Assembly (NCBI GenBank): GCA_030620935.1
Contig: JAUXIP010000004.1
Span: 1 to 25,968 of the forward strand
Source: Deltaproteobacteria bacterium
GTDB lineage: Bacteria > Desulfobacterota_B > Binatia > UBA9968
DNA length: 25,968 nucleotides
Direction of reading: 5' to 3'
Position 1 is the stretch's first letter; every line of letters begins with the position of its first letter. The translations under genes were made by a program, and so were the position numbers. This document shows positions 1 to 7,750 of this stretch, in pieces. The notes below the pieces were generated by a model. The model was not told where the DNA came from, searched no databases, and saw nothing but the letters and a program-made list of their open reading frames with translations.

Positions 1-148
1 CCGGCAGTATTTTGATATAATGCATCCGCATCTTCCCCGATATGTGGGCCAGGACCTTATGACCGTTGCTCAGTGCCACCCGGAACATGGCATTGGGCAG
101 TGTCTCTAAAACGGTCCCGGTGACCTCAATCGCATCCTCTTTGGGCAT
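1..148 (-). CDS. infA: translation initiation factor IF-1 (partial, C-terminus beyond window)
   Basis: IF-1 binds the A site of the 30S subunit with IF-2 and IF-3 during initiation. The 49 visible codons begin [20 protein letters not shown] and continue with [20 protein letters not shown], the OB-fold core typical of IF-1 (family length about 72 residues). About 23 residues are lost at the left edge. The ATG at 148 lies 23 nt after the map stop. A clear Shine-Dalgarno sequence is not visible, so translation may be coupled to map. The map-infA order is the usual end of the spc cluster, where rpmJ, rpsM and rpsK commonly follow. Confidence 0.96.
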   Translation of the reverse strand, partial: MPKEDAIEVTGTVLETLPNAMFRVALSNGHKVLAHISGKMRMHYIKILP

Positions 149-171
149 AAGCTAACAACCATCTCGTTTAA

Positions 172-930
172 TCATATCTTGCTCAAAATATAGGGGCCAT
201 TTTTCGTGACGGCTACGGAATGCTCGAAATGGGCCGATAGGCTCCCATCTTTGGTCACTGCAGTCCATCCGTCCTCTTTCATTTCCACTTCATCTCCTCC
301 GATATTCACCATCGGTTCGATAGCCAGGACCATGCCCTCTTTAAGTTTGAGTCCTCGGTCGGGCTCCCCGCAATTGGGGATCGGAGGCTCTTCATGGAGC
401 TTTCTGCCTATCCCGTGGCCGACGAAGACTCTGACGACCGAGAAGCCGGCGCCTTCGACGGTTGCCTGGATCGTTGAAGAGAGATCCCCTAGTCTCTTGC
501 CATCTTGCAGCTGCTTAATACCTTTATACAAAGCCTCCTCGGTCACCTGCATCAAACGCTGGGCCTCTTCGCTCACCTTTCCCACGCCGACCGTAATCGC
601 GGAATCTCCGTAGAAGCCGTCATAGATAACGCCGAAGTCCAGCCCTATAATATCTCCCTCTCGCAGAGCACGGTCCGAAGGGATCCCGTGAACGATCTCT
701 TCGTTGATGGAGGCACAGAGCGAGCACGGGAAGACCCTGCCTGCCATGACATATCCTTTGAACGCCGACCGCGCATTTTTCTTATCAATCAACTCCTCCG
801 CTAAAGCATCCAAGTCCGCCGTTGTGACTCCCGGCGCTATTCTTTCCTTTAGTTCCTGCAAGATTTCGGCCACAATGACATTCGCACGCCTCAGAACTTC
901 GATCTCTCGGGCTGACTTGAGAAAGATCAT
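172..930 (-). CDS. map: type I methionine aminopeptidase
   Basis: Map removes the initiator methionine from nascent proteins at the ribosome exit. The 252-residue protein has the short type I form with no N-terminal zinc-finger extension. All catalytic residues are visible: His81 in the HGIP motif, and metal ligands Asp98 and Asp109 (LDFGVIYDGFYGDS), His172 (GHGIGRKLHE), Glu205 (IEPM) and Glu236 (FEHS). The ATG at 930 overlaps the adk stop by 4 nt (ATGA), which implies translational coupling. Its place after secY-adk is the standard spc arrangement and puts protein maturation beside export and ribosome genes. Confidence 0.97.
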   Translation of the reverse strand: MIFLKSAREIEVLRRANVIVAEILQELKERIAPGVTTADLDALAEELIDKKNARSAFKGYVMAGRVFPCSLCASINEEIVHGIPSDRALREGDIIGLDFGVIYDGFYGDSAITVGVGKVSEEAQRLMQVTEEALYKGIKQLQDGKRLGDLSSTIQATVEGAGFSVVRVFVGHGIGRKLHEEPPIPNCGEPDRGLKLKEGMVLAIEPMVNIGGDEVEMKEDGWTAVTKDGSLSAHFEHSVAVTKNGPYILSKI

Positions 931-1598
931 GACTCAGCATCCCGTAGCGCCCCGAGAATGCGATTTTGGATTTCGCTCACATCTCCTACTCCATTGACCT
1001 CCTTGAGCAGACCTTTCTTGATATAATAATCGATTAAGGGCACCGTCTGTCTTCTATAGATTTCCAACCGCGTGCTAATCGTCTCTTCCCGATCATCGTC
1101 TCGCTGATACAGACTTCCTCCACACCGGTCACAAAGACCTTTTCGGCTGGGGGGGTCAAAAACTAAATGATAGAGGGCCCCACACTGCTTGCAGGTCCGA
1201 CGGCCGGCAAGTCTTTGAACGATCCTGTTGTCGGGAACCTGGATACAGAGAACACAGTCGAGTCCCCAACCCTCGTCCTTAAGTATCCTCTCCAACCCCT
1301 TTGCTTGGACTACCGTCCTTGGAAATCCGTCTAGGATAAAACCCTTCCGGCAATCTTCTCGACGCAGTCGCTCAGCGGCCAAGTCCAACATGACGTCATC
1401 GGAGACTAATTCCCCTTTTTCGACGGATTCGGCAGCTTTTTTTCCTAGAGGAGTTCCTTCTCGAACTGCCTTTCTCAGGATATCTCCGGTTGCCACTTGG
1501 CAAGCCCCATATTTTTGTTCTAGAACTCTCGCTTGAGTTCCTTTGCCGGCTCCCGGAGGGCCCAAGAAAATCACGCGCACCACACGCCGACGAGTCAA
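927..1598 (-). CDS. adk: adenylate kinase with zinc-type LID (TTG start)
   Basis: Adenylate kinase interconverts ATP + AMP and 2 ADP in the cytoplasm. The P-loop GPPGAGKGT is at residues 13-21, the AMP-binding segment includes GFPRT near 91-95, and the LID carries a Cys4 zinc site (Cys136, Cys139, Cys156, Cys159). At 223 residues it is a long-form Adk. The start appears to be TTG at 1598, 3 nt after the secY stop, because GAAGAGG lies 7 nt upstream. In-frame GTG codons at residues 6, 7 and 9 have no such signal but would still keep the P-loop. It overlaps map by 4 nt. Confidence 0.95.
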   Translation of the reverse strand: MTRRRVVRVIFLGPPGAGKGTQARVLEQKYGACQVATGDILRKAVREGTPLGKKAAESVEKGELVSDDVMLDLAAERLRREDCRKGFILDGFPRTVVQAKGLERILKDEGWGLDCVLCIQVPDNRIVQRLAGRRTCKQCGALYHLVFDPPSRKGLCDRCGGSLYQRDDDREETISTRLEIYRRQTVPLIDYYIKKGLLKEVNGVGDVSEIQNRILGALRDAES

Positions 1599-1601
1599 TC
1601 T

Positions 1602-2912
1602 CTAACCTCTTCTACCCCGTAACCGACCCCGCTTCATGAACCCCTCGTAGTTGCGACTGATCAAATGGGTCTCGGCCTGAGCCACGGTATCCAAGGCTAC
1701 GCCCACTACAATCAGAAGCGCCGTCCCTCCAAAAAAGAAAGGCACGTTGAATTGACTGATCAGGATCGTGGGCAAAAGGGCCACGGCGGAGAGATAAATG
1801 GCGCCCCCCAAGGTAACCCTGGAGAGCACGCGGTCGACAAAATCCGCTGTTTTTTGCCCCGGACGTATCCCGGGTATATATCCGCCGGATTTTTTCATAT
1901 TTTCCGCGACATCCACGGGATTAAAAACCACCGCTGTATAAAAGTAACAGAAAAAGACGATAAGCCCTACGTATAAAATGTTATACAACCACCCTCCGGG
2001 CGCCAGATATGTCGCCGCCGCCTGGGCCCAAGGGTGCTCGACAAACTGGCCCATCGTAGCCGGAAAGAGCAGGACCGATGAGGCAAAGATGACGGGAATC
2101 ACTCCTGCGGTGTTGATCTTGAGCGGCAAATGAGAACTCTGCCCCCCATACATCTTGCGTCCCACAACGCGCTTGGCGTATTGGACCGGAATCCTTCTCT
2201 GCCCCCGCTCCATGAAAATGATCACCCCTACCATCACGACTACGAATACCAAGAGAAATAGAGCCACTAATGGCCCCATTACTCCCTCTTGAACATACTG
2301 ACCGGTCGTCATAACCGCCGACGGCAACCCTGCCACGATACCGGCAAATATGACCAGAGAGATTCCGTTGCCGATTCCCCGCTCCGTGACTTGCTCTCCC
2401 AACCACATGATGAAGGCCGTACCTGAAGTCAACGTCAGAACCGTCATCAGACGAAAGCTCCAACCAGGATCCATTACGACTATCTCCCCTCCGGGGCCGC
2501 GGGCCGACTCCAGGCCGACGCTGATCATGAATCCCTGAACAATGGAAAGGAGAACCGTTCCATAGCGGGTGTACTGGGTGATTTTCCTCCGACCCACGTC
2601 GCCTTCCTTGGAAAGCCGTTCCAAGTAGGGAAAAACCACCGTGAGCAGCTGCAAAATAATCGACGCGCTGATATAGGGCATGATCCCCAGCGCAAAGACC
2701 GAGAATCGCTCCAAGGCCCCGCCGGAGAACATGTTGAAAAGCTGAAAAATGTCTCCCTGAAACCGCTCAAAGAAAGCCGCCAGGCCATCCCGGTCGATCC
2801 CTGGTGTCGGGATGGCTACGCCTACGCGATACACTGCGAGCATAGCCAAGGTAAAGAGAAACCGGCGTCTCAGCTCCGGGATCTTCGTTGCGTTTTGGAA
2901 ACCTTCAAGCAT
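1602..2912 (-). CDS. secY: protein translocase subunit SecY
   Basis: SecY is the channel of the SecYEG translocon in the cytoplasmic membrane; it exports unfolded proteins and inserts membrane proteins. The 436-residue length and ten hydrophobic segments fit the family. Visible signatures include the start of the first helix after RRRFLF (about 16-20), the plug region near 60-70, the [10 protein letters not shown] motif at 177-185, and [18 protein letters not shown] at 331-348 leading into a cytoplasmic loop. The basic C-terminal tail (GRLRGRRG) is usual. The ATG at 2912 overlaps the rplO stop by 8 nt, which suggests coupled translation. Confidence 0.98.
   Translation of the reverse strand: MLEGFQNATKIPELRRRFLFTLAMLAVYRVGVAIPTPGIDRDGLAAFFERFQGDIFQLFNMFSGGALERFSVFALGIMPYISASIILQLLTVVFPYLERLSKEGDVGRRKITQYTRYGTVLLSIVQGFMISVGLESARGPGGEIVVMDPGWSFRLMTVLTLTSGTAFIMWLGEQVTERGIGNGISLVIFAGIVAGLPSAVMTTGQYVQEGVMGPLVALFLLVFVVVMVGVIIFMERGQRRIPVQYAKRVVGRKMYGGQSSHLPLKINTAGVIPVIFASSVLLFPATMGQFVEHPWAQAAATYLAPGGWLYNILYVGLIVFFCYFYTAVVFNPVDVAENMKKSGGYIPGIRPGQKTADFVDRVLSRVTLGGAIYLSAVALLPTILISQFNVPFFFGGTALLIVVGVALDTVAQAETHLISRNYEGFMKRGRLRGRRG
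1606..1612 (-). promoter_or_regulatory. ribosome binding site supporting the adk TTG start
   Basis: GAAGAGG on the minus strand sits 7 nt before TTG at 1598. It overlaps the last codons of secY. No equivalent purine tract precedes the in-frame GTG codons further downstream, so it favours the TTG start. Confidence 0.6.
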
Positions 2913-3360
2913 GAGAAGCGATCAACTCTGCCTTTCCCCCCGCGGACTCGATCTTTTCCTTTGCCTTCGAAGAAAAACCATGGGCTTTAACAGTGAGCGG
3001 CTTGCTCAAGGATCCGTTGCCTAAGATCTTAATCCGCCCTTTGTTGCCGCGGGCCAATCCCCGCTTCAGCAATACTTCAGGCGTCACCTCGCTGCCGGAA
3101 GGAAAAGCTTCCAGCTGTTCCAGATTGATGACTGTCGATCTTTTTTTAAACGGGTTGCGAAAACCGCGCTTTGGGATGCGCCGCTGAAGCGGCATCTGGC
3201 CTCCTTCAAACCCGGGCCGAACCCCTCCGCCGGCACGAGACCTCTGCCCCTTATGGCCTCTGCAAGAGGTCTTCCCATGTCCTGAGCCGTCTCCTCGCCC
3301 CACTCTTTTTTTCTTTTTCTTGGAGCCGGGGTGGGATTTTAATTGACTCAGATGAAGCAT
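2905..3360 (-). CDS. rplO: 50S ribosomal protein L15 (uL15)
   Basis: L15 is a late-assembling large-subunit protein with an extended N-terminal arm in 23S rRNA. The start is taken as the ATG at 3360, giving [20 protein letters not shown] and 151 residues; the reading frame continues upstream into rpsE but without L15 character. The glycine/arginine-rich arm ([19 protein letters not shown]) and the globular C-terminal half match the family. The start lies only 2 nt after the rpsE stop, so there is no room for rpmD (L30), which commonly sits here. It overlaps secY by 8 nt. Confidence 0.97.
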   Translation of the reverse strand: MLHLSQLKSHPGSKKKKKRVGRGDGSGHGKTSCRGHKGQRSRAGGGVRPGFEGGQMPLQRRIPKRGFRNPFKKRSTVINLEQLEAFPSGSEVTPEVLLKRGLARGNKGRIKILGNGSLSKPLTVKAHGFSSKAKEKIESAGGKAELIASHA

Positions 3361-3362
3361 AA

Positions 3363-3860
3363 TTATCGGATCTCCTCCAAACCCTTTCCTCTTCGGCCGG
3401 CAATCTCCTCGGGAAATTTGAGATCTTTGAGGGCCGCAAAGGTGGCCTTCACCATATTGTGCGGATTGTTGGAGCCCAGGCACTTGGTAAGAACATCCTG
3501 AATACCCACTGCCTCTACGACGGCCCGCACACCCCCTCCGGCAATAACGCCTGTCCCTTCAGAGGCAGGTTTCAGGATGACATGGCCCGCGCCGAAATTT
3601 CCGGTAACTTCAAAGGGAATCGTTCCGTGAATAACAGGCACTCGGATCAAGCTCTTTTTGGCTTGCTCCAACCCCTTCCGGATCGCCTCTGGGACTTCCT
3701 TGGCCTTCCCCATCCCATGCCCTACAACCGACTTGCCGTCTCCCACCACCACCAGAGCATTAAAGCTGAATCGGCGTCCGCCCTTGACCACTTTGGCCAC
3801 CCGGTTGATATGAACCACCTTCTCTTTTAATTCCAAACCCTGTGTATCAATCCGTTCCAA
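3363..3860 (-). CDS. rpsE: 30S ribosomal protein S5 (uS5; TTG start)
   Basis: S5 acts in decoding fidelity and helps shape the mRNA entry channel with S3 and S4. The 165-residue protein shows [20 protein letters not shown] near residues 9-28 and [17 protein letters not shown] near 48-64, the double-stranded-RNA-binding-type N-terminal domain, followed by the C-terminal domain. The only suitable start is TTG at 3860, preceded by GAGGG with a 4-nt spacer; no in-frame ATG gives a full-length N-terminus. It starts 14 nt after rplR and ends 2 nt before rplO. Unlike many S5 proteins it has no long C-terminal tail. Confidence 0.96.
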   Translation of the reverse strand: MERIDTQGLELKEKVVHINRVAKVVKGGRRFSFNALVVVGDGKSVVGHGMGKAKEVPEAIRKGLEQAKKSLIRVPVIHGTIPFEVTGNFGAGHVILKPASEGTGVIAGGGVRAVVEAVGIQDVLTKCLGSNNPHNMVKATFAALKDLKFPEEIAGRRGKGLEEIR

Positions 3861-3864
3861 GCAT

Positions 3865-3869
3865 CCCTC
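3865..3869 (-). promoter_or_regulatory. ribosome binding site supporting the rpsE TTG start
   Basis: GAGGG on the minus strand lies 4 nt before TTG at 3860. The overlapping ATG at 3864 is out of frame with S5, so this site supports TTG initiation. Confidence 0.55.
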
Positions 3870-3874
3870 ATTAT

Positions 3875-4243
3875 CTAGAGAGTTAAACCACCTTCGCGAG
3901 CAGCCTCGGCCAATGCCTTTACTTGCCCATGAAAGCGAAACCCGTTACGGTCAAAAACCACACGGGTAATATTTTCCCTCTTACAGACCTGCGCTAGTGA
4001 TACTCCCACCTGTTTTGCCGCCTCTACGCCTTTAGTCTTTTTAAGCTTCCCTTTCAGCCCTTTGGAAAGGGCCGAAACGGAAACCAGAGTCACGCCTCTT
4101 TCATCGGAAATGACTTGGGCATAAATATACTTTAGGCTCCGGAAAACACAGACGCGGGGACGCGCATCGGTGCCGAAAACCTTCTTGCGCACCCGCTTTT
4201 GCCGCTGCCTGCGTCCAACGTCCCGCCGATAGCTCAAAGTCAT
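3875..4243 (-). CDS. rplR: 50S ribosomal protein L18 (uL18)
   Basis: L18 binds 5S rRNA with L5 and L25 in the central protuberance. The 122-residue protein has the usual basic N-terminal arm ([12 protein letters not shown] near 11-22), [18 protein letters not shown] in the core, and the C-terminal [26 protein letters not shown]. Length and ending match the family. The ATG at 4243 is 14 nt after the rplF stop. It lies in the normal rplF-rplR-rpsE order of the spc cluster. Confidence 0.98.
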   Translation of the reverse strand: MTLSYRRDVGRRQRQKRVRKKVFGTDARPRVCVFRSLKYIYAQVISDERGVTLVSVSALSKGLKGKLKKTKGVEAAKQVGVSLAQVCKRENITRVVFDRNGFRFHGQVKALAEAAREGGLTL

Positions 4244-4257
4244 TTTGTCCCTCAGAT

Positions 4258-4809
4258 TTATGCCTGCCCGGTCGCGCCTACAGCTTTCCCGGCCTTCCGA
4301 CGAATAACCTCTTCCCGATATTTGATACCCTTCCCCTTATAGGGTTCCGGAGGTCTAAGATCTCGAATCATCGCCGCCGTTAAACCCAAGAGCTGCCTGT
4401 CGGCGCTCTGAAGCGTAATGACGGTCTGCTTCTCCACGGTTGCCGTCACCCCGCTAGGGAGAGAAAATTGAATCGGGTGGGAGTAGCCCAGGGCCAAATG
4501 GATCTCTTTCCCTTTGACCTCTGCCCGATATCCTACTCCGTTGATCTCGAGAACCTGGGTGAACCCATGGCTCACTCCCTCTACCATGTTGGCGATAAGT
4601 TTGCGCACGAGGCCATGCAGTGATTTGGCCTTCCGATCCTCACCCTTGCGCTCGACCTGGATTTGTTTTCCCTCTACCTTGACGTTTATCCCCGACGGGA
4701 TTTCGCCCGCGAGCTTTCCCTTAGGTCCCTCGACTCGGATCTTCGGACTCTCCAAAGAAATCTTTACCCCGTCAGGAACCGTGATAGGCAATTTTCCAAT
4801 GCGCGACAT
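4258..4809 (-). CDS. rplF: 50S ribosomal protein L6 (uL6)
   Basis: L6 lies near the factor-binding region of the 50S subunit, next to the sarcin-ricin loop, and supports EF-G and EF-Tu function. At 183 residues it has two homologous domains. It opens with MSRIGKLPITVPDGVKI and closes with the signature RPPEPYKGKGIKYREEVIRR (about 152-171), then KAGKAVG. The ATG at 4809 follows the rpsH stop by 16 nt. No unusual features were seen. Confidence 0.98.
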   Translation of the reverse strand: MSRIGKLPITVPDGVKISLESPKIRVEGPKGKLAGEIPSGINVKVEGKQIQVERKGEDRKAKSLHGLVRKLIANMVEGVSHGFTQVLEINGVGYRAEVKGKEIHLALGYSHPIQFSLPSGVTATVEKQTVITLQSADRQLLGLTAAMIRDLRPPEPYKGKGIKYREEVIRRKAGKAVGATGQA

Positions 4810-4825
4810 TTTTGGACCTACAACT

Positions 4826-5230
4826 TCACCAAACCGAGCAAATCAGCTCCCCTCCTACATTAGCCTTTTTGGCGTCCCTGTCCACGAGGATCCCTTTCGG
4901 GGTCGAGAGGACATTGATCCCCAACCCCCTACGAACCGGAGGAATGTCCCCGGCGCTCACATAGACGCGCAGGCTGGGTCGGCTCACCCGCTTCAGCCGC
5001 GAAATGACCGGGTTTTTTTCCTTGTCGAATCTTAGCTGGATGCGTAATTCCTCACCGGGCGCTTCCTTTGCCTTAACCTTCTTGACCTCATGCAGATAAC
5101 CTTCCGCGACTAACACCCGTGCGATGCTCTCCTTGATGCGTGACCAGGGGATATCCACACTCTCGTGGTGGGCACGGCCGGCATTGCGGATTCGAGTCAA
5201 CATATCTGCGATCGGATCAGTCATTCCCAT
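4826..5230 (-). CDS. rpsH: 30S ribosomal protein S8 (uS8)
   Basis: S8 is a primary binder of 16S rRNA helix 21; in Escherichia coli it also represses the spc operon by binding mRNA near rplE. The 134-residue protein has the N-terminal MTDPIADMLTRIRNAGRA and the C-terminal signature STPKGILVDRDAKKANVGGE with the terminal CSVW. The ATG at 5230 is preferred over a second ATG two codons later because GGAG lies 6 nt before it. I could not recognise the S8 mRNA-binding mimic near rplE by eye. Confidence 0.98.
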   Translation of the reverse strand: MGMTDPIADMLTRIRNAGRAHHESVDIPWSRIKESIARVLVAEGYLHEVKKVKAKEAPGEELRIQLRFDKEKNPVISRLKRVSRPSLRVYVSAGDIPPVRRGLGINVLSTPKGILVDRDAKKANVGGELICSVW

Positions 5231-5246
5231 ATCTCACTCCGAATCT

Positions 5247-5432
5247 TTACCAACTCGCTTTGATCAACCCGGGTATCTGCCCTTTGCGGGCAAACTCCCT
5301 AAGGCAAATCCGACACATCCGAAAACGACGGTAAAAAGCCCTTGGCCGTCCGCAAAGAGGACAGCGGTTATACTGTCGTACTGCGAATTTATTGGGTCTC
5401 TCTGCCTTGATCCGAAGACACTTTTTAGCCAA
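5247..5432 (-). CDS. rpsN: 30S ribosomal protein S14, zinc-binding type Z (TTG start)
   Basis: S14 is a late-assembling protein of the 30S head. At 61 residues this is the short zinc form, with a Cys4 site at Cys24-x2-Cys27 and Cys40-x2-Cys43 (RCPLCGRP and MCRICLRE) and the ending [11 protein letters not shown]. The start is TTG at 5432, giving MAKKCLRIK; a long GAGGGGGAG tract lies 4 nt before it, and no ATG is available in frame. It follows rplE by 17 nt. The zinc form in the spc position is usual outside the Proteobacteria that carry the longer zinc-free form. Confidence 0.96.
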   Translation of the reverse strand: MAKKCLRIKAERPNKFAVRQYNRCPLCGRPRAFYRRFRMCRICLREFARKGQIPGLIKASW

Positions 5433-5436
5433 AGAA

Positions 5437-5445
5437 CTCCCCCTC
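5437..5445 (-). promoter_or_regulatory. ribosome binding site supporting the rpsN TTG start
   Basis: GAGGGGGAG on the minus strand ends 4 nt before TTG at 5432, in the 17-nt gap after rplE. This strong site decides the TTG start of S14. Confidence 0.65.
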
Positions 5446-5449
5446 GTCT

Positions 5450-5992
5450 CTAAGCCGTAAAAGGCATGCCCAAATGCTTGAGCAGCGCCTTGCCTTCTCG
5501 GTCCGTTTTCGCCGTTGTAACGATCGACACCGTGAGTCCCCGTGTCTTCTCTACATTGTCGAGCTGGATCTCGGGAAAAATGATTTGTTCCTGCACTCCC
5601 AGAGAGTAGTTTCCATGACGATCAAATGAGCGGTCCGAAACTCCCTTAAAATCCCTCACGCGAGGCAAGGCTACATGGATCAGGCGGTCCAAGAACTCGT
5701 ACATCCGCTCCCTCCTTAACGTAACCATGCATCCGATGGGGGCCCCCTTGCGCAGCTTAAAATTTGCGATGTCCTTCTTGGCCTTGGTGATAACCGGTTT
5801 CTGTCCGGTGATGGCCGTGACCTCGGTCGCCACCGAATCCAAAGCTTTGATATTCAGGAGCGCCTCGCCGAGACCGACATTCACCATAATCTTCTCCAGC
5901 CTTGGAACCTGGAGTGGGTTTTTGTAACTAAACTCCTTCATCATCGCGGGAATGATCTCATCCTGATATTTTTTCTTCAGTCGCGCCGCCAT
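5450..5992 (-). CDS. rplE: 50S ribosomal protein L5 (uL5)
   Basis: L5 binds 5S rRNA in the central protuberance and contacts S13 and P-site tRNA. The 180-residue protein shows [20 protein letters not shown] near 25-44, [20 protein letters not shown] near 62-81, the [11 protein letters not shown] segment and [15 protein letters not shown] near 140. Length is typical. The ATG at 5992 ([13 protein letters not shown]) has no visible Shine-Dalgarno sequence; upstream is the heptamer-repeat spacer after rplX. In E. coli the S8 repressor site lies here, but nothing comparable was recognised. Confidence 0.98.
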   Translation of the reverse strand: MAARLKKKYQDEIIPAMMKEFSYKNPLQVPRLEKIMVNVGLGEALLNIKALDSVATEVTAITGQKPVITKAKKDIANFKLRKGAPIGCMVTLRRERMYEFLDRLIHVALPRVRDFKGVSDRSFDRHGNYSLGVQEQIIFPEIQLDNVEKTRGLTVSIVTTAKTDREGKALLKHLGMPFTA

Positions 5993-6007
5993 GGTACGGT
6001 TTTTACT

Positions 6008-6049
6008 TTTTTAGTTGTTAGTTTATGGTTAAGAACCAAAAACTTAGTC
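6008..6049. repeat. heptamer-register repeat and hairpin, rplX-rplE spacer
   Basis: On the plus strand the spacer reads in 7-nt units TTTTTAG, TTGTTAG, TTTATGG, TTAAGAA, CCAAAAA, CTTAGTC; the last contains the rplX stop. The centre folds as TGGTT-AAG-AACCA (6026-6038), extendable with mismatches. Positions 6008-6030 match 6367-6389 in the next spacer at 21 of 23 bases, so the two spacers flanking rplX are related. Function is unknown. Confidence 0.75.
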
Positions 6050-6355
6050 TATCGGATCTCCGCAGCGCCGGCAGACCCGTATCTTTTCTCCGTTCTCGAG
6101 GACCTTCCTGCCGACTCGAACCGGCGCATTGCACTTGTCACACATCACCATAATATTGGAAACCTGGATGAACGCCTCCTTCTCCAAGATTCCGCCCGGT
6201 TGTTGCGGCCCCCGCCCCTTCGTGTGCCGCTTGACCATATTCACCCGCTCGATAATGGCGCCATTTTTGTCCGGCGCCACCCTGAGGACCTTGCCGGTCT
6301 TTCCCCGCTCCTTACCGGCAATCACCATGACGCTATCGTTTTTGCGAAAATGCAT
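6044..6355 (-). CDS. rplX: 50S ribosomal protein L24 (uL24)
   Basis: L24 initiates assembly at the 5' domain of 23S rRNA and lies near the exit tunnel. The 103-residue protein has an N-terminal KOW motif (KNDSVMVIAGKERGKTGKVL, 5-24), the segment NMVKRHTKGRGPQQPGGI (39-56), and a C-terminal Cys4 motif (Cys72-x2-Cys75, Cys95-x2-Cys98) that probably binds zinc. The ATG at 6355 has only a weak GGA upstream because the preceding spacer is occupied by heptamer repeats. Both its flanking spacers carry related repeats. Confidence 0.98.
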   Translation of the reverse strand: MHFRKNDSVMVIAGKERGKTGKVLRVAPDKNGAIIERVNMVKRHTKGRGPQQPGGILEKEAFIQVSNIMVMCDKCNAPVRVGRKVLENGEKIRVCRRCGDPID

Positions 6356-6361
6356 AGAATT

Positions 6362-6435
6362 CCAAGTTTTTAGTTGTCAGTTTTTGGTTTTTAGTTATTC
6401 GTTTTTCCTAACAACTGAAAACTAAGAACTGGCTT
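6362..6435. repeat. inverted heptamer array, rplN-rplX spacer
   Basis: Plus-strand units run TTTTTAG, TTGTCAG, TTTTTGG, TTTTTAG, TTATTCG, TTTTTCC (6367-6408), then switch to the complementary family CTAACAA, CTGAAAA, CTAAGAA, CTGGCTT (6408-6435). The arms 6362-6387 and 6408-6432 are an imperfect inverted repeat of about 25 bp with one gap and about four mismatches around a loop of about 20 nt. The last unit runs into the rplN stop. Confidence 0.85.
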
Positions 6436-6802
6436 AAAGCACCTCGGGCGCGAGCGAGATGATCTTCATAAATTTTTTTGCCCGGAGCTCTCGCGCCACA
6501 GGTCCAAAGATCCGGGTTCCCACCGGCTCCCTCTGGTTATCGATCAGGACGGCCGAATTGTTGTCGAACCTAATATAGCTCCCGTCCGGACGGCCCACTT
6601 CCTTTGCCGTCCGCACCACCACCGCCTTCATCACATCCCCCTTCTTGACCTTAGCGTTGGGAATCGCCTCCTTGACTGAAACCACGATGACATCTCCGAT
6701 CGAAGCGTATTTGCGTTTGCTCCCTCCGAGGACTTTGATGCATTGGACCTTTCGCGCACCTGAGTTATCCGCCACATCCAACACTGTTCTCGTCTGAACC
6801 AT
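6434..6802 (-). CDS. rplN: 50S ribosomal protein L14 (uL14)
   Basis: L14 sits at the subunit interface, contacts 16S helix 14 and is the docking site of the silencing factor RsfS. The 122-residue protein is a five-stranded beta barrel with [20 protein letters not shown] at the start, [20 protein letters not shown] near 36-55, the signature [14 protein letters not shown] near 73-86, and the ending [12 protein letters not shown]. It is the first gene of the spc cluster. It follows rpsQ by 22 nt, so read-through from the S10 cluster is likely. Confidence 0.99.
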   Translation of the reverse strand: MVQTRTVLDVADNSGARKVQCIKVLGGSKRKYASIGDVIVVSVKEAIPNAKVKKGDVMKAVVVRTAKEVGRPDGSYIRFDNNSAVLIDNQREPVGTRIFGPVARELRAKKFMKIISLAPEVL

Positions 6803-6824
6803 GAATCATCCCCGTCCAAACGGC

Positions 6825-7130
6825 TTACGGGACAGCTTGAGCATCGGAAGCCGCCGTTTTCTCCATTTTACCCGCCGTGCTTCGTTCCAAGATTTGACTC
6901 ACGCGCCAACGTTTACCTCGACTTAAAGGTCGACACTCCACTATAAGCACTCGATCGCCGACTCGACACTCATTTTTTTCATCGTGGGCCTTTACCTTGG
7001 TCCGCCGTTTCAGCCTCTTTTTATACTTGGGATGGATCACGACCCTTTCGACGGCGACCACAATGGTCTTCTGCATTCGATCACTGGTCACGACTCCTTT
7101 GCGTTCCCTTCTGGTTCCCCGCTGGCTCAT
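6825..7130 (-). CDS. rpsQ: 30S ribosomal protein S17 (uS17)
   Basis: S17 is a primary 16S rRNA binder with an OB fold. The core contains [20 protein letters not shown] (12-31), [19 protein letters not shown] and the signature [20 protein letters not shown]. The 101 residues exceed the usual 80-90 because of a tail ([16 protein letters not shown]) past the core. The ATG at 7130 lies 10 nt after rpmC with AAAGGGAG just before it. It is the last gene of the S10 cluster. Confidence 0.98.
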   Translation of the reverse strand: MSQRGTRRERKGVVTSDRMQKTIVVAVERVVIHPKYKKRLKRRTKVKAHDEKNECRVGDRVLIVECRPLSRGKRWRVSQILERSTAGKMEKTAASDAQAVP

Positions 7131-7140
7131 ACTCCCTTTC

Positions 7141-7335
7141 TCAAACGCGTGGCTCTTTTTCGCTAAAGACGGTTTCCAATCGAGCCAGATCCCGCTTGGT
7201 CTGCTTCAATTTCATAGGGTTTTCCAACCGGCCCGTGGCTTTCCTGAGCTTCAAGTGGAAGATCTCCTCCTTGAACTCGACGCGTTTTTGCGCCATCTCC
7301 TCGGAGCTCATTTCGCGCATCTGCTTAGCCTTCAT
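7141..7335 (-). CDS. rpmC: 50S ribosomal protein L29 (uL29)
   Basis: L29 is a small two-helix protein at the tunnel exit beside L23, where it helps receive trigger factor and SRP. The 64-residue sequence [17 protein letters not shown], then [19 protein letters not shown] and the final [14 protein letters not shown] match the family. The ATG at 7335 lies inside the end of rplP, overlapping it by 11 nt, with AGAGGGG upstream inside rplP. The overlap suggests coupled translation. Confidence 0.97.
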   Translation of the reverse strand: MKAKQMREMSSEEMAQKRVEFKEEIFHLKLRKATGRLENPMKLKQTKRDLARLETVFSEKEPRV

Positions 7336-7750
7336 GCGTCACTGCCCCTCTTTCTACGAACAGGGTCGGGATAGATAATTTGTGCGACGCCAACCGGAAT
7401 GCCTCTTTGGCCAAGCTCCCCTCCACCCCCTCCATTTCAAAAAGGATCCTTCCCGGTTTGATCACGGCAACCCACATTTCCGGCGAACCCTTTCCTTTTC
7501 CCATGCGGGTCTCAGCCGGTTTCTTGGTCAACGGTTTGTCCGGGAAGACCCGTATCCACACCTTCCCTCCCCGTTTCATATAACGAGTTAAGGCGATCCG
7601 GGCGGCCTCAATCTCTCGCGCGCTCAACCATCCCCGCTCCGCTGCCTTGAGTCCATAGTCGCCGAATGCCAACGTTGAGCCCCTTAGGGCCATCCCGGCC
7701 CTTCTGCCCTTTTGCTGCTTTCGGTATTTGACCTTCTTTGGCTCCAGCAT
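7325..7750 (-). CDS. rplP: 50S ribosomal protein L16 (uL16)
   Basis: L16 helps position A-site tRNA and is needed for late 50S maturation. The 141-residue protein opens [20 protein letters not shown] and continues with [13 protein letters not shown] (24-36), [20 protein letters not shown] near 67-86 and [16 protein letters not shown] near the end, all standard. The ATG at 7750 follows a 150-nt spacer after rpsC, the longest gap in the window, which contains two hairpins. The gene overlaps rpmC by 11 nt. Confidence 0.98.
   Translation of the reverse strand: MLEPKKVKYRKQQKGRRAGMALRGSTLAFGDYGLKAAERGWLSAREIEAARIALTRYMKRGGKVWIRVFPDKPLTKKPAETRMGKGKGSPEMWVAVIKPGRILFEMEGVEGSLAKEAFRLASHKLSIPTLFVERGAVTHEG

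Noticed and set aside
1981..2463. 160-codon minus-strand frame inside secY
   Set aside because: It is a shifted frame of secY without membrane character or family signature; secY itself is intact throughout.
3361..3483. Longer L15 starting at 3483 inside rpsE
   Set aside because: The added 41 residues are an out-of-frame reading of the end of rpsE; the ATG at 3360 gives the expected L15 N-terminus.
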